From Rhizobium bangladeshense (GTDB lineage: Bacteria > Pseudomonadota > Alphaproteobacteria > Rhizobiales > Rhizobiaceae), in NCBI RefSeq assembly GCF_001662075.1, contig NZ_LYPL01000003.1:406230-470229 (forward strand): a DNA stretch of 64,000 bases. Reading direction: 5' to 3'. The notes below the pieces were generated by a model. It had not been told where the DNA came from and ran no database searches. It worked only from the letters and a program-made list of their open reading frames with translations. A program made the translations under genes and the position numbers. Shown piece after piece: positions 45,290-55,991 of the stretch; position 1 is the stretch's first letter, and the number at the start of each line of letters is the position of its first letter.

Positions 45290-46444
45290 CTACTCCGCCG
45301 GCATGCCGTGCGGGACGCGGAAGAGGCTCCGGTCCTGCGCGCGCTTTTCCGGCCGATGGCGCGTCAGCGCCAGAATGAAGCCGGCGGTGACGCAGATCGC
45401 CACCATGGACGAGCCGCCGTAGGAAATCAGCGGCAGCGTCATGCCCTTGGCCGGCAGCAGTTCGAGGTTGACGCCAATGTTGATGATCGACTGGATGCCA
45501 AGCTGCAGCACCAGGCCGGCGACGGCAAAGCGATTGAAGTCATTGCGCTCGCGATAGGCATGCGACAGGCCGCGCAGCACCAGCACGGTAAACAACGCGA
45601 CAAGCGCCATGCAGAAGACGATGCCGAATTCCTCGGCTGCAACCGAAAAGATGAAGTCGGTATGGGCGTCGGGGATGATCCGCTTGACGATGCCCTCACC
45701 CGGTCCCTGGCCGAACCAGCTGCCGCGGATGATTGCCTCGCGCGCGGTATCGATCTGGAACGTGTCACCCTCGCCGGTCATGAACTTGTCAATTCGGCCG
45801 GCGACGTGCGGAAAGACGTAATAGGCGCTGAGCAGGCCGCCGGCGCCGCCGATCCCGAGCAGCACGATCCAGATCCAGGGCATACCGGCCATGAAGAACA
45901 TACCGCCCCAGACGGCGGTGGTCAGGATGGTCTGGCCGAGGTCCGGCTGCGCGACGAGAAGCGCCGCGACGATGCCGAACAGGATGATGGCGAAGAGATT
46001 GCCGGGAATTTCAGGCTGGCGCGCATGTTCGGCAAAAAGCCAGGCGCAAACCACGACGAAGGCAGGCTTCATGAATTCCGACGGCTGGATCGAAAGGCCG
46101 GCGATCCAGATCCAGCGCCTGCCGCCCTTGACCTCCTGACCTATGAAAAGAACCAGCACCATCATTGCCAGCGAGATGATTAGCAGCAGGATCGCGGTTC
46201 GCCGCACCTGGCGCGGTGTCAGGAACGACAGCCCGAGCATGACGGCGATCGACGGGATCATGAAGGCCGCATGGCGCTTGACGAAGTGGAAGGGTTCGAG
46301 CCCGATGCGCTCGGCAACCGCGGGAGAAGCGGCGAAGGACAGCATGAAGCCGATGCCCATCAGGAAGATGAACATTGCCAGGAAGAAACGGTCGATGGTC
46401 CAGAACCAATCGGCCAGAGGCCCACGTTCCGCGCGGCTTACCAT
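45290..46444 (-). CDS. ftsW: lipid II polymerase FtsW
   Basis: 384-residue SEDS-family membrane protein with about ten helices, the septal peptidoglycan glycosyltransferase acting with FtsI. Family features are FGIVFCMALVALFTVLVLRG, the KGMTLPLISYGGSSMVAICV segment near the end, and GQGPGEGIVKRIIPDAHTDF in the large periplasmic loop. QPSEFMKPAFVVVCAWLFAE holds the conserved S-E/K motif. It lies between murD (one base upstream gap) and murG (six bases downstream). Confidence 0.96.
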   Translation of the reverse strand: MVSRAERGPLADWFWTIDRFFLAMFIFLMGIGFMLSFAASPAVAERIGLEPFHFVKRHAAFMIPSIAVMLGLSFLTPRQVRRTAILLLIISLAMMVLVLFIGQEVKGGRRWIWIAGLSIQPSEFMKPAFVVVCAWLFAEHARQPEIPGNLFAIILFGIVAALLVAQPDLGQTILTTAVWGGMFFMAGMPWIWIVLLGIGGAGGLLSAYYVFPHVAGRIDKFMTGEGDTFQIDTAREAIIRGSWFGQGPGEGIVKRIIPDAHTDFIFSVAAEEFGIVFCMALVALFTVLVLRGLSHAYRERNDFNRFAVAGLVLQLGIQSIINIGVNLELLPAKGMTLPLISYGGSSMVAICVTAGFILALTRHRPEKRAQDRSLFRVPHGMPAE

Positions 46445-46445
46445 G

Positions 46446-47858
46446 TCATTTCTCTCCTGCTTCAGGACCGATCAGCATCGTCATTCCGTCAAGCGCGGCC
46501 ACATGGCCGACGAAGGCATCGCCCCTGACTTCGAAGTTCTTATACTGGTCGAAGCTTGCGCAAGCCGGGGATAACATCACGGCCGAAGCAGCCGCCTCGT
46601 CGCGATCCGCGTCGGCTGCCGCATGCGCGACTGCGCGCTCCAGCGTGCCCGAAATTTCGTAGGGCACGGCCTCGCCGAGTGTCGCCGCGAATTCCGCCGC
46701 CGCCTCGCCGATCAGATAGGCCTTGGCGATGCGCGGAAAATAAGGAGCAAGCGTCGTGATGCCGCCGGATTTCGGCAGGCCGCCGGCAATCCAGTAGATA
46801 CGCTCGTAGCTCGAAAGGGCAGGTGCTGCCGCATCGGCGTTGGTCGCCTTGGAATCGTTAACGAAGACGACACGGCCGCGTCGGCCGACCGGCTGCATGC
46901 GATGCTTGAGGCCGGGGAACGAGGCAAGGCCGGCGCGGATGTCGTCGGCGGAAACCCCGACTGCAAGGCAGGCGGCAACGGCTGCCGCGGCGTTCTGCGC
47001 ATTGTGGCTGCCGCGCAGCGTCTGAATGCCGTCGAGATCGACGAAGGGCAACATGGCGCCGCCGGCGGCCTGGACGAGTTTCGTGCCCTCGGCATAGATG
47101 CCTTCGGCCACCACGTTGCGGCGCGAAATGCGGACCACCTTGACGCCTGCTCGCTCAACGCGGTCGGCGATCAGCGCCGAAAGGCTGTCGTCGACACCGA
47201 CGACGGCGACATCGCTGCCGGCGACCAGCCGTTCCTTGACGTCGGCATAATGCTGCATCGTGCCGTGACGATCGAGGTGGTCGGGAGTCAGGTTGAGCAG
47301 AATGCCGGCCGAGGGGTTCAGCGTCGGCGCCAGATCGATCTGGTAGGACGAGCATTCAACGACGAAGTAACGCCCCGCTTTCGGCGGGTCGAGCGTCAGC
47401 ACCGCCGTGCCGATATTGCCGCCGAGCTGCGTGTCATAGCCTGATGATTTCAGAATATGGGCGATCAGCGCCGTCGTCGTCGACTTGCCGTTGGTGCCCG
47501 TGATGGCGATGAACGGGCTGTCCGGCGCATGGGCGCGGCGCTCGCGCACGAAAAGCTCGACGTCGCCGACGACGTCAACACCGGCCGCGCGCGCAAGATC
47601 GACAGTCCAGTGCGGCTTGGGATGGGTGAGCGGCACGCCGGGCGACAACACGAGCAGCGCCAGCTGGCTCCAGTCGATGTTGCGCAAATCCTCTGCCCGG
47701 ATGCCTTCGGCGGAAGCTTTGGCGACGCTGTCGGGATTGTCGTCCCAGGCAGTCACATCGGCCCCGCCAGCAATCAAGGCACGTGCGGTGGCGAAACCGG
47801 AACCGCCGAGCCCGAAGAGCGCGACCTTCTTGTCCTTGAGCGTCGTGACCGGAATCAT
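46446..47858 (-). CDS. murD: UDP-N-acetylmuramoylalanine--D-glutamate ligase
   Basis: 470-residue Mur ligase that adds D-Glu to UDP-MurNAc-L-Ala. The start region [19 protein letters not shown] (10-28) binds the [14 protein letters not shown] is characteristic, and the P-loop is [10 protein letters not shown] (121-130). Central and C-terminal motifs include [20 protein letters not shown] and [20 protein letters not shown]. Length is slightly above that of E. coli MurD (438). It begins eight bases after the mraY stop. Confidence 0.97.
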   Translation of the reverse strand: MIPVTTLKDKKVALFGLGGSGFATARALIAGGADVTAWDDNPDSVAKASAEGIRAEDLRNIDWSQLALLVLSPGVPLTHPKPHWTVDLARAAGVDVVGDVELFVRERRAHAPDSPFIAITGTNGKSTTTALIAHILKSSGYDTQLGGNIGTAVLTLDPPKAGRYFVVECSSYQIDLAPTLNPSAGILLNLTPDHLDRHGTMQHYADVKERLVAGSDVAVVGVDDSLSALIADRVERAGVKVVRISRRNVVAEGIYAEGTKLVQAAGGAMLPFVDLDGIQTLRGSHNAQNAAAAVAACLAVGVSADDIRAGLASFPGLKHRMQPVGRRGRVVFVNDSKATNADAAAPALSSYERIYWIAGGLPKSGGITTLAPYFPRIAKAYLIGEAAAEFAATLGEAVPYEISGTLERAVAHAAADADRDEAAASAVMLSPACASFDQYKNFEVRGDAFVGHVAALDGMTMLIGPEAGEK

Positions 47859-47865
47859 CGCCGCC

Positions 47866-48966
47866 TCACCTAAGCTTCAGCGTCGAGAGACCAAGCATGG
47901 CAAGGCCGACTGCGATGATCCAGAAGCGGATCACCACCTGGCTCTCGGTCCAGCCTTTCTTTTCGAAGTGATGGTGGATCGGCGCCATCAGGAAGACGCG
48001 CCGGCCGGTCATCTTGAAGAAGCCGACCTGGATGATGACCGACAGCGTCTCCATGACGAAGAGGCCGCCGATGATCGCCATGACGATCTCGTGCTTGGTG
48101 GCGACGGCGACGGTACCGATCGTGCCGCCAAGCGCGAGCGACCCTGTGTCGCCCATGAAGATGGCGGCCGGCGGCGCATTGAACCAGAGAAAGCCGAGAC
48201 CGGCGCCGATGACAGCGCCGAGCACGACAGCGAGCTCGCCGGTGCCGGGCACGAAATTGATCTGCAGGTAGTTCGCAAACACCACGTTGCCGGCGAGATA
48301 GGCAATGACTCCGAAGGAGGCGGCGGCGATCATCACAGGCACGATGGCGAGCCCGTCGAGGCCGTCTGTCAGGTTGACGGCATTGCCGGCGCCGACGATG
48401 ACGAAGCCGCCGAAGACGACAAACATGATGCCGAGATTGATCAGGAAGTCCTTGAAGAAGGGAAAGGCGATCGAGGAACCGAAGGTCGAGCCGGCGGTCC
48501 CTGAGGCCAGGGCGGTGCGCATCATGAAGTAGACGGCGATGCCGGCGATGACGAACTCGATGCCGAGGCGGGCCTTACCGGAGAAGCCCATATGACTCTG
48601 CTTGGTAACCTTGAGATAATCATCATAAAAGCCGATCGCGCCAAAGCCCAGCGTCACCAGCAACGTGGCGACGACATAGACGTTGGAAAGATCGGCCCAG
48701 AGCAGCGAAGCGCCGACGATGCCGGCAAGAATCATCAGCCCGCCCATGGTCGGCGTGCCGGCCTTCTTGAAATGCGTCTGCGGCCCGTCGGCGCGGATCG
48801 GCTGGCCCTTGCCCTGGCGGATGCGCAGCGAATTGATGATCGTCGGCCCGAACAGGAAGACGATCAATGCGGAAGTGAAAAGAGCGGCGCCCGTGCGGAA
48901 GGTGATATATCTGAACAGGTTCAGAAACTTGAAATATTCCGACAGTTCGACAAGCCAGATCAGCAT
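47866..48966 (-). CDS. mraY: phospho-N-acetylmuramoyl-pentapeptide transferase
   Basis: 366-residue ten-helix membrane enzyme transferring phospho-MurNAc-pentapeptide to undecaprenyl phosphate to give lipid I. Diagnostic segments are [20 protein letters not shown], the catalytic Asp-rich [59 protein letters not shown], and the loop [20 protein letters not shown] that binds nucleotide. The family start [20 protein letters not shown] is present. It lies between murF (21 bases upstream) and murD. Confidence 0.97.
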   Translation of the reverse strand: MLIWLVELSEYFKFLNLFRYITFRTGAALFTSALIVFLFGPTIINSLRIRQGKGQPIRADGPQTHFKKAGTPTMGGLMILAGIVGASLLWADLSNVYVVATLLVTLGFGAIGFYDDYLKVTKQSHMGFSGKARLGIEFVIAGIAVYFMMRTALASGTAGSTFGSSIAFPFFKDFLINLGIMFVVFGGFVIVGAGNAVNLTDGLDGLAIVPVMIAAASFGVIAYLAGNVVFANYLQINFVPGTGELAVVLGAVIGAGLGFLWFNAPPAAIFMGDTGSLALGGTIGTVAVATKHEIVMAIIGGLFVMETLSVIIQVGFFKMTGRRVFLMAPIHHHFEKKGWTESQVVIRFWIIAVGLAMLGLSTLKLR

Positions 48967-48987
48967 TCGGGGCCCCTTGTTACCCGG

Positions 48988-50427
48988 TCAAAGTTCGCGT
49001 TGCGTGTCGGAAAATGCCGGGAACTTGTCAAGAAGCGCGGCGACGATCTTGCCGAAACCGATGCCCAGAGACGATTTCACCATCAACACGTCGCCCGGGA
49101 CGACCGAGTTCAATATATAATCCATCAATTCGTCCGTCTTTTCGCGATACTCGACATGGACGCTTTCCGGCAGTGATTCTTTCAGCGCAGCCATATCGGC
49201 ACCCGCTAGCCAGACGTGCTCGATACCGGCCGCAAGCAGCGGCCCGGCAAGATCGGCATGAACCTTCTCGGCATAATCGCCCATTTCGAGCATGTCGCCG
49301 AGCACGGCGATACGGCGTCCGCGGCCGGTCGGCTCGGCAGCCGCGAGCAGCGCGATCGCCGCCCGCATCGAGGCGGGATTGGCATTGTAGCTCTCGTCGA
49401 TCAGCGTGAAGCTGCCGTTACCACCGCCGATCGAGAGCCGGTGGCGTTTGCCCCTGCCCTTTTCCGGCTTCAGCGTCGCAAGGTCCGCGATCGCCTTTTG
49501 GAGGTCTGCGCCGACGATCGTGACGACACCGAGGGCCGCAAGCGCATTTTCGGCAATATGACGGCCAGGGGCACCGATCGCGACCTCCAGCGTTTCGCCG
49601 CCGATCGTCAGCCACAGTGTGGAATTCTCGTCCGCGCCGTTGAATTCCGCGAGCCGGAACTCCGCCTTGGCATGCTGACCGAAGGAATGAATATTCTCGA
49701 TGCCGAGCGACTGCGCCGTGCGGTCAAGGAAATTGAACTGGTCGTTGTCCCGGTTGAGCACGACATGGCCGCCGGGTTCGAGCCCCTCGAAAATCTCCGC
49801 CTTGGCGGCGGCGATCTCCTTGATGCTCTTGAAATTTCCGAGATGCGCCGGTGCAATCGTCGTGATGACGGCGACATCGGGGCGGATCATCGCCACCAGC
49901 GGCCGGATCTCGCCCGGATGGTTCATGCCGACTTCGAATACGCCGTAGTCCGTATCGTCAGGCATGCGCGCCAGCGTCAGGGGAACGCCCCAATGATTGT
50001 TGAAGGAGGCAACAGACGCGTGCACCTTGCCGGAAGGCGATAGCACCTGCCGCAGCATTTCTTTGGTGGTGGTCTTGCCGACCGAACCCGTCACCGCGAT
50101 GATCCGGGCCCGCGAACGCTCGCGCGAGGCAAGGCCAAGTTTGCCAAGAGCCGCGAGCACGTCTTCCACAACGATCATCGGCACCGTCAGGCGGCCCATG
50201 GCGGGGAGCCTTGCCTCGCTGACGACAAGTAGGGAGGCACCGTTCGCCATCGCCATCGACGCGTAGTCGTGACCGTCGACGCGGTCACCCTTGATCGCGA
50301 AGAAGGCTTCGCCTGATGTGATCGATCGGCTGTCGATGGAGATGCCGGTGATGCCTTCGGGCAGCGTGCCGAAAGGGCGCCCCGCCATCGCTGCGATCAT
50401 GTCGTCGGTCTTCCAGAGCCAGCTCAC
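48988..50427 (-). CDS. murF: UDP-N-acetylmuramoyl-tripeptide--D-alanyl-D-alanine ligase
   Basis: 479-residue Mur ligase that adds the D-Ala-D-Ala made by Ddl, completing the pentapeptide. The N-terminal domain has [20 protein letters not shown], the P-loop is [15 protein letters not shown] (111-125), and [27 protein letters not shown] and [17 protein letters not shown] are characteristic. The start codon is GTG (50427-50425), overlapping the murE stop as GTGA. All catalytic segments are intact. Confidence 0.97.
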   Translation of the reverse strand: MSWLWKTDDMIAAMAGRPFGTLPEGITGISIDSRSITSGEAFFAIKGDRVDGHDYASMAMANGASLLVVSEARLPAMGRLTVPMIVVEDVLAALGKLGLASRERSRARIIAVTGSVGKTTTKEMLRQVLSPSGKVHASVASFNNHWGVPLTLARMPDDTDYGVFEVGMNHPGEIRPLVAMIRPDVAVITTIAPAHLGNFKSIKEIAAAKAEIFEGLEPGGHVVLNRDNDQFNFLDRTAQSLGIENIHSFGQHAKAEFRLAEFNGADENSTLWLTIGGETLEVAIGAPGRHIAENALAALGVVTIVGADLQKAIADLATLKPEKGRGKRHRLSIGGGNGSFTLIDESYNANPASMRAAIALLAAAEPTGRGRRIAVLGDMLEMGDYAEKVHADLAGPLLAAGIEHVWLAGADMAALKESLPESVHVEYREKTDELMDYILNSVVPGDVLMVKSSLGIGFGKIVAALLDKFPAFSDTQREL

Positions 50428-51884
50428 GATTTCAGTTCCTCCAACGCCTTGCGCACCTCCGCATGATCGGAGAACGGCAAAGTGACGGCGCCGATCGTCT
50501 GACCTTCCTCATGTCCCTTGCCGGCAACGATCAGCGTATCGCCCGATTTCAGCATGGCGACCGCCTCGCGGATGGCAGCGGCGCGGTCGGCGATTTCCGA
50601 GGCGCAAGGCGCGGCTGCCATGATCGCCGCCCGGATCGCTGCCGGCTCCTCCGAACGGGGATTGTCGTCGGTGACGATGACGACATCGGCAAGACGGCAG
50701 GCGATTTCGCCCATGATCGGCCGCTTGCCGCGGTCGCGGTCGCCGCCGCAACCGAAGACGACGACGACGCGGCCGGTCGTGAATGGCCGGACAGAATTCA
50801 ACACGTTTTCCAGCGCATCGGGCTTATGGGCATAATCGACATAGGCGAGCGCGCCGTCCTTGGTATGACCGACGAGCTCGAGGCGGCCGGACGCACCGAC
50901 GAGTTTCTCGAGCGCGGCCATCGCAACTTTCGGCTCGACGCCCGTCGACATGGCAAGGCCCGCGGCGACCAGTGCATTGGCAACCTGGAAATCGCCGGCC
51001 AGCGGAATATCGACCTCGAAGATCTCGTCGCCGATATGGATCTCAGCCGTCTGCTTGTGGCGGAAATGCTCGACGCGTTTCAGCGTGAGGTACTCGCCCT
51101 TGCGGCCGACGGTACGGACATCGTGACCGGCGTCAGCCCCGGCCTTGATCGCCTGCGCCGACCACGGATCGTCGGCGAAGATCACCGCTGGCGAACCCTT
51201 CGGCAGCAGCCTATCGAAAAGCCGCATCTTGGCGGCCATATAGGCCTCGACGGTCGGATGGTAATCCATGTGGTCGCGGCCGAGATTGGTGAAGGCGGCG
51301 GCGGCAAGCTTCACGCCGTCGAGCCGGCTCTGGTCGAGACCGTGGCTGGAAGCCTCCATCGACGCATGCGTGACGCCTTCATCGGCAAGTTCGGCCAGGA
51401 GCTTGTGCAGCGACACCGGATCGGGCGTCGTCAGTGCGCCATATTCGTTGCGCGTCGGCGAAACCACGCCCGTCGTGCCGATCATCGCGGCCGCATGGCC
51501 TGCATGCGCCCAGATTTGCCGGGTGAACGAGGCGACGGAGGTCTTGCCCGCCGTGCCGGTGACGGCGACCATGGTCTCGGGCTGCCTGCCGTAGAACCGC
51601 GCGGCGGCGATCGAAAGGAAGCGGCGCGGTTCCTTGACCGCAAGCACCGGAATGGAAGCATCGACCGGCTGGGAGGCAATCGCGACCGCAGCGCCTCGGC
51701 CGGCGGCATCGACGATGAAGCCCGCGCCATCCGCCTTTGTGCCGGCGACCGCGACGAAGGCGTTGCCCGGCGCCACAAGACGGCTGTCCGAAGACAGGCC
51801 TGAAATATCAAGCAGGCCTGCCGGGCCTTCGAGCTGTGCTTCAAGTTCCGGAAACTGATCTCCGGCCAAGTCTCGCAATTTCAT
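50424..51884 (-). CDS. murE: UDP-N-acetylmuramoylalanyl-D-glutamate--2,6-diaminopimelate ligase
   Basis: 486-residue Mur ligase adding the third stem residue. The motif DNPRSEEP (407-414) is the meso-diaminopimelate-specific version (DNPR), consistent with Gram-negative peptidoglycan. The P-loop is [13 protein letters not shown] (108-120). [20 protein letters not shown] and [18 protein letters not shown] are typical. The ATG at 51884 is preferred over a frame extension to 51944, because the family starts with MKLRDLAG. It is separated from ftsI by 66 bases and overlaps murF. Confidence 0.97.
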   Translation of the reverse strand: MKLRDLAGDQFPELEAQLEGPAGLLDISGLSSDSRLVAPGNAFVAVAGTKADGAGFIVDAAGRGAAVAIASQPVDASIPVLAVKEPRRFLSIAAARFYGRQPETMVAVTGTAGKTSVASFTRQIWAHAGHAAAMIGTTGVVSPTRNEYGALTTPDPVSLHKLLAELADEGVTHASMEASSHGLDQSRLDGVKLAAAAFTNLGRDHMDYHPTVEAYMAAKMRLFDRLLPKGSPAVIFADDPWSAQAIKAGADAGHDVRTVGRKGEYLTLKRVEHFRHKQTAEIHIGDEIFEVDIPLAGDFQVANALVAAGLAMSTGVEPKVAMAALEKLVGASGRLELVGHTKDGALAYVDYAHKPDALENVLNSVRPFTTGRVVVVFGCGGDRDRGKRPIMGEIACRLADVVIVTDDNPRSEEPAAIRAAIMAAAPCASEIADRAAAIREAVAMLKSGDTLIVAGKGHEEGQTIGAVTLPFSDHAEVRKALEELKS

Positions 51885-51950
51885 CGAATGCACTTTTCCC
51901 TCTTGAAGCCGGTCCGCCCCTCGCGAATCGGCGCCGATATTCATTCACGC

Positions 51951-53711
51951 TCAATAAGACACCAGCAAGGCCGAACCACCTTCCCCGAATTTCGGCTCGA
52001 TGCCGAGAATGGGAGCCGCGCGGCGGATGATATCACGGGCAATCGGACCGGCGGTACCGGCGGACAGCGTTCCGCCATATTGTTTCTCGCCGGTCTTCGG
52101 CTCGTCGCAGAAGGTGATCACGGCATATTGGGGATTGTCGATCGGGAAGGCGGCGATGAAGGAATTGAAATTCAGCGTCGAGGAATAACGCCCGTTCACC
52201 ACCTTGTCGGCAGTGCCGGTCTTGCTGCCGACGGCAAAACCGGGCACGCGGGCCACGCGCCCCGAGCCCTTGTAGCCGTTGAAATCAAGCAGATAGCGAA
52301 CTGCGTCGCTGGTCGACTTCTTGAGGACCTGCGTGGCGATCTGATCGGCCTGTTCGCGTGTGCGCGGTAGGAATGTCGGCTCGATCAGCTTGCCGCCGTT
52401 GACGAGAGCCGCCGCCGCCACCCCCGTCTGCAGTGCCGTCGTCGAAACCCCGTGACCGAAGGAAATCGTGATCGAATTGATCTTCTTCCAGACGCGCGGC
52501 TGGCTCGGCATCTTCACTTCCGGCAATTCGGTCTGCATTTTCGTCAGCAGGCCGAGCTTGGTCAGATAGTCCTTCTGCGAATCGATGCCGACGATGTCGA
52601 TGACGCGCGCCGTGCCGATATTCGACGAATACTGGAAAATCTCAGGCACGGTCAGCCAGCGGCGCTGCCCGTGAAAATCGTGGATCGTGAAGCCGCCGAT
52701 ATAGATCGACTTGCTGGCATCGAAACTGTCGGTCATCTTCACCTTGCCGCTGTCGAGCGCCATCGCCAGCGAAAAGGTCTTGAAGGTCGAGCCCATTTCG
52801 AAAGTGCCGTTGGTCATCCGGTTGAGCCAACCCTCCTTGGCCCCTTCCTGCGGATCGTTCGGATCAAAATCCGGCGCCGATGCCATGCCCAGCACTTCTC
52901 CGGTATGCACGTCGATGACAGCTGCACCCGCACCCTTGGCCTGAAAATTGTTGACGGCGTTGACCACAGCGTCCCGGACGATGTTCTGCACGCGCAGGTC
53001 GATCGAAAGCCGCACCGGCTCGAGCGGCTGGTCGCTGGTCATGCCGACCGAGGCGAGATCGGCGAGCCCCTGATCGTCGATGAACTTCTCCATGCCGGCA
53101 ACGCCGCGGTTGTCGATGTTGACGTAACCGAGGATATGCGCGGCGGTCGGGCCGCCCGGATAGAAGCGGCGCTTCTCCGGCCGGAAGCCGATGCCGGGAA
53201 TGCCAAGCGCCAGGATCTGGCTCTGCTGTTTCGGCGTCAGCTGCCGGCGTAGCCAGGCGAAATGCGAGGTTTTGACCGAGAGCTTTTTATAGGTATCCCG
53301 AACGTCGAGCTCGGGCAGAACCGTTGCAAGCTTCTCGACCGCCTCGTCGGCATCGACGATCTTGTTGGGTTCGGCAAACAGCGAGACGGTGCGGATATCG
53401 GTCGCCAGCACCTCGCCGTTGCGGTCGAGAATGTCGGGACGCGACGCCATCAGCCGATCGGGCGGCAGGATGCTGGAGACGACCTCCTGATCCTTCATCG
53501 CATATTCGACGAGACGGCCGCCGATGACGACATAGACGCCCATGAAGCCAAGGATCAGCAGGCCGACGCGGCTTTTTGCCTGTCCTGATTTCTTCTTGCG
53601 CGACCCCTCGATCGCCAGGCCGGCGGGGGACGGACCACCGAACCGGTTATAGACGCCGGCGGAGAAATGCGCCTGGCTCTTCAAGACCATGATGCGGGAA
53701 AGAAACGACAT
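51951..53711 (-). CDS. ftsI: septal peptidoglycan transpeptidase FtsI (PBP3)
   Basis: 586-residue class B penicillin-binding protein that cross-links septal peptidoglycan. A single membrane helix lies at about residues 49-66 (VGLLILGFMGVYVVIGGRLV), after a basic cytoplasmic tail. The active-site serine is in MGSTFKTF (SxxK), the second motif is YSSNIG (SxN), and the third is GSKTGTAD (KTG). GIGFRPEKRRFYPGGPTAAH is typical of FtsI pedestal domains. The ATG overlaps the ftsL stop by one base (TAATG). Confidence 0.97.
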   Translation of the reverse strand: MSFLSRIMVLKSQAHFSAGVYNRFGGPSPAGLAIEGSRKKKSGQAKSRVGLLILGFMGVYVVIGGRLVEYAMKDQEVVSSILPPDRLMASRPDILDRNGEVLATDIRTVSLFAEPNKIVDADEAVEKLATVLPELDVRDTYKKLSVKTSHFAWLRRQLTPKQQSQILALGIPGIGFRPEKRRFYPGGPTAAHILGYVNIDNRGVAGMEKFIDDQGLADLASVGMTSDQPLEPVRLSIDLRVQNIVRDAVVNAVNNFQAKGAGAAVIDVHTGEVLGMASAPDFDPNDPQEGAKEGWLNRMTNGTFEMGSTFKTFSLAMALDSGKVKMTDSFDASKSIYIGGFTIHDFHGQRRWLTVPEIFQYSSNIGTARVIDIVGIDSQKDYLTKLGLLTKMQTELPEVKMPSQPRVWKKINSITISFGHGVSTTALQTGVAAAALVNGGKLIEPTFLPRTREQADQIATQVLKKSTSDAVRYLLDFNGYKGSGRVARVPGFAVGSKTGTADKVVNGRYSSTLNFNSFIAAFPIDNPQYAVITFCDEPKTGEKQYGGTLSAGTAGPIARDIIRRAAPILGIEPKFGEGGSALLVSY

Positions 53712-54169
53712 TATTCCACCGACCCCGTTTCGATCTGGTCTGCATTATCCTCTGCCTCGCCGCGCGGCGCGGGCATTGGAACCGGCTGGGCCTTGACGGC
53801 GCCCGGCACGCCCTTGGCGCTGGCTAAGGTCGCGCCCTTGGCGCCGGCTTTGGCCTCCGTCACGTCAGGCACGGGAACCTCGGATTTCAACATCGGCAAT
53901 TCCTTGGCATGCACCAGCGCCGTCGAATCCGTCGGCTGCAGCTGCAGTTCGCCCTCATAGGCCTTGACCAGCCGCTCCAGACGGTTCGGCTGTGATTGCA
54001 GCGCCCAGTCGGCCTTGAGAAGGTCGATCGTATCCTCCTCGAGCTTGATCTCGGCTTCGAGGCGATGGACCTCTTCGAGCTTCAATTCGGCGCGGTGCTT
54101 GATCGTGTAGGTGACGGCGGCAGTTGCCGTCATGACGCCGATGAGCACGAGATCGAACGTTTTCAGCAT
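53711..54169 (-). CDS. ftsL: cell division protein FtsL
   Basis: 152-residue bitopic divisome protein. The N-terminal helix is FDLVLIGVMTATAAVTYTI (residues 5-23), followed by a coiled-coil leucine-zipper-like region KLEEVHRLEAEIKLEEDTID that pairs with FtsB, then LLKADWALQSQPNRLERLVK, the conserved part. The Ala/Pro-rich C-terminal tail (about 45 residues) is not conserved in the wider family. GGAGGTTGAT precedes the ATG, which is one base after the rsmH stop. The frame is open further upstream, but that region lies opposite rsmH. Confidence 0.93.
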   Translation of the reverse strand: MLKTFDLVLIGVMTATAAVTYTIKHRAELKLEEVHRLEAEIKLEEDTIDLLKADWALQSQPNRLERLVKAYEGELQLQPTDSTALVHAKELPMLKSEVPVPDVTEAKAGAKGATLASAKGVPGAVKAQPVPMPAPRGEAEDNADQIETGSVE

Positions 54170-54170
54170 A

Positions 54171-55196
54171 TCAACCTCCAAGCTTTCCAAGGCTGGCAAG
54201 ATTGGGAAAACCGAAGAGCGACATATCCGCAGCCTCGGCGGCGGCGTCCGTTCTTCGGCCGGCGCGCAGCTTGGCCGAGCGGGCGCGCGGATTGGCCTCA
54301 GCCTCCGCCTCGCTTGCCGACACCATCGACTTGCCCACAGCCGCAAAGGTTGCCGCCCGCTCATGTGCGGCCGGCAGGTGCCGCGAACCCGACGCCTTGC
54401 CGGCGCGGTCGGAAAAGAACTTCTTGACGATGCGGTCTTCGAGCGAATGGAAGGTGACGACGACGAGCCTCCCACCGGGCTTCAACACCGTTTCCGCCGC
54501 AAACAATGCCTGCGCGAGTTCGGCGAGCTCATCATTGACGAAGATGCGAAGCGCCTGAAAGACGCGCGTCGCCGGATGGATTCTGTCTTTCATCTTGCGC
54601 GGCGTGACCAGTTCGATGAGGCCGGCGAGATCGCGTGTCGTCTCGAATGGTTTTTCGGCGCGGCGCTTCTCGATCGCATGCGCGATGCGCGGCGCCTGGC
54701 TCTCCTCGCCGAGAAAATGGAAAATGCGGATGAGATCGGCGACCTTGGCACGGTTGACGACGTCGGCGGCGGAAACACCTGTCGCCGACATGCGCATGTC
54801 GAGCGGTCCGCTCTTCTGAAAGGAGAAGCCGCGCTCGGCCTCGTCGATCTGCATCGAGGAAACGCCGATATCGAGCACGACGCCGTCGAGGCCGCCTTTC
54901 GGCGCATGATCGGCCAGATGCGAGAACTGTGAATGAACGAGCTTGAGACGGCCACCATGGGCGGCAACCATCGCCTGGCCCGCCGCAATCGCCGTCGGAT
55001 CGCGGTCGAGCGCAATCACCTCGGCGCCGGCGGCAAGAATGGCCGAGGTGTAGCCGCCTGCACCGAATGTACCGTCGAGGATGAGCTTGCCGGGCGCCGG
55101 CGCCAGCGCCGCGAGGACCTCGTCGAGAAGAACCGGAATGTGACGAACCGGTCCGCCACCGGCATCAGTTGAACCTCCGCCAGGATTCGCCGCCAT
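54171..55196 (-). CDS. rsmH: 16S rRNA (cytosine-1402-N4)-methyltransferase RsmH
   Basis: 341-residue SAM-dependent methyltransferase, also known as MraW, modifying C1402 in the ribosomal P site. Motifs include [40 protein letters not shown] (SAM-binding), [34 protein letters not shown] and [20 protein letters not shown]. The ATG at 55196 has GAGGGAACG upstream and fits the family; longer versions of the frame run back opposite mraZ. It starts 17 bases after the mraZ stop. Confidence 0.96.
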   Translation of the reverse strand: MAANPGGGSTDAGGGPVRHIPVLLDEVLAALAPAPGKLILDGTFGAGGYTSAILAAGAEVIALDRDPTAIAAGQAMVAAHGGRLKLVHSQFSHLADHAPKGGLDGVVLDIGVSSMQIDEAERGFSFQKSGPLDMRMSATGVSAADVVNRAKVADLIRIFHFLGEESQAPRIAHAIEKRRAEKPFETTRDLAGLIELVTPRKMKDRIHPATRVFQALRIFVNDELAELAQALFAAETVLKPGGRLVVVTFHSLEDRIVKKFFSDRAGKASGSRHLPAAHERAATFAAVGKSMVSASEAEAEANPRARSAKLRAGRRTDAAAEAADMSLFGFPNLASLGKLGG

Positions 55197-55213
55197 TCCG
55201 TTCCCTCGCTCTT

Positions 55214-55651
55214 TCAGGAACGCTTGCCCGCCAGCTTGCGCTCCCCTCGTGCCTGCGCCTGCGCAGCCATAAAAGCCTGCGGCTGCCAGAGCTGAAAATG
55301 ATCCGCCCGACCGACGAAGGTCACTTCGTCCGAAATACCGGTGAAGCCGCGGATGAAATCCGTGACCATCAGCCGGCCCTCGGCATCGAGCCGCATGAAG
55401 ACCCCGCCTCCGTGAATCAGAAGCGACATCTCGTTCGCATCCGGCGAAAACGGATCCTCCGCAGCAATCTGCCGTTCGAATCTTTCGAGAAGATCCGGAC
55501 CGCCGACGCTGATCGCCGGAAACACAAAGTCCTGAAAACAATAAAGCTCCTGGACATTGCGCTGCGCCAGCACGGAACGAAACGCCGAAGGCACGGAAAC
55601 CCTGCCCTTGGCATCGATCCTGTTGGTCGCATTCGAAAGGAAGCGGCTCAT
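55214..55651 (-). CDS. mraZ: transcriptional regulator MraZ
   Basis: 145-residue AbrB-like protein with two swapped-hairpin domains; in E. coli it forms ring-shaped oligomers, binds TGGGN repeats and represses the dcw operon. The start [20 protein letters not shown] carries the conserved NR.D.KGRV.VP motif of the first domain. [20 protein letters not shown] is the second copy and [17 protein letters not shown] is the conserved C-terminal part. The ATG at 55651 is preferred over 55663. It is the first gene of the dcw cluster. Four TGGGN repeats lie 174 bases upstream and fit autoregulation. Confidence 0.95.
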   Translation of the reverse strand: MSRFLSNATNRIDAKGRVSVPSAFRSVLAQRNVQELYCFQDFVFPAISVGGPDLLERFERQIAAEDPFSPDANEMSLLIHGGGVFMRLDAEGRLMVTDFIRGFTGISDEVTFVGRADHFQLWQPQAFMAAQAQARGERKLAGKRS

Positions 55652-55824
55652 CACACGAAACATCCGTTCCCGCAGGGATCCGGACCAAAAGACGCCCGAA
55701 ACTCCCAATATCAGGCACAGCTTCGCAAGCCGGATGAGCAAAAACCCCTCCGACGCTTCCGGAAAGGAAGACGCCTTTGCTTTGCGATGAATGGGCAGGT
55801 GATTGCCCTGGTGCAGTGCGAGTT

Positions 55825-55859
55825 TGGGATAGCATGGGACCATATGGGCGTCAATGGGA
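55825..55859. promoter_or_regulatory. MraZ operator: four TGGGN repeats with 10-bp period
   Basis: On the plus strand TGGGA (55825), TGGGA (55835), TGGGC (55845) and TGGGA (55855) follow each other with exactly five-base spacers. Known MraZ sites consist of three or more TGGGN boxes spaced by five bases upstream of mraZ. The spacing and location match exactly; binding is inferred. Confidence 0.85.
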
Positions 55860-55910
55860 TACGCCTGTTTTGCAATAGACGCATGATCAAAAATTTATAA
55901 GCCGTTAAGT

Positions 55911-55925
55911 TTAACAAAGGGTTAG
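55911..55925. promoter_or_regulatory. CtrA-like box upstream of mraZ
   Basis: TTAACAAAGGGTTAG matches TTAA-N7-TTAA with one mismatch, directly next to another TTAA (55905-55908) forming GTTAAGTTTAAC. It lies about 55 bases beyond the MraZ boxes, in the region where the dcw promoter must be. Function is inferred. Confidence 0.4.
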
Positions 55926-55991
55926 GATCACCCTCCCGCAAGAGACGCGCGACGGTGCTTTCGCAAAAACAATTTTCGCGCGGAGGATTGT

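Noticed and set aside
54171..55835. An open frame that would extend RsmH to about 554 residues
   Set aside because: The extra part lies over mraZ in another frame. RsmH homologues start near MAANPG at 55196, which has a ribosome site.
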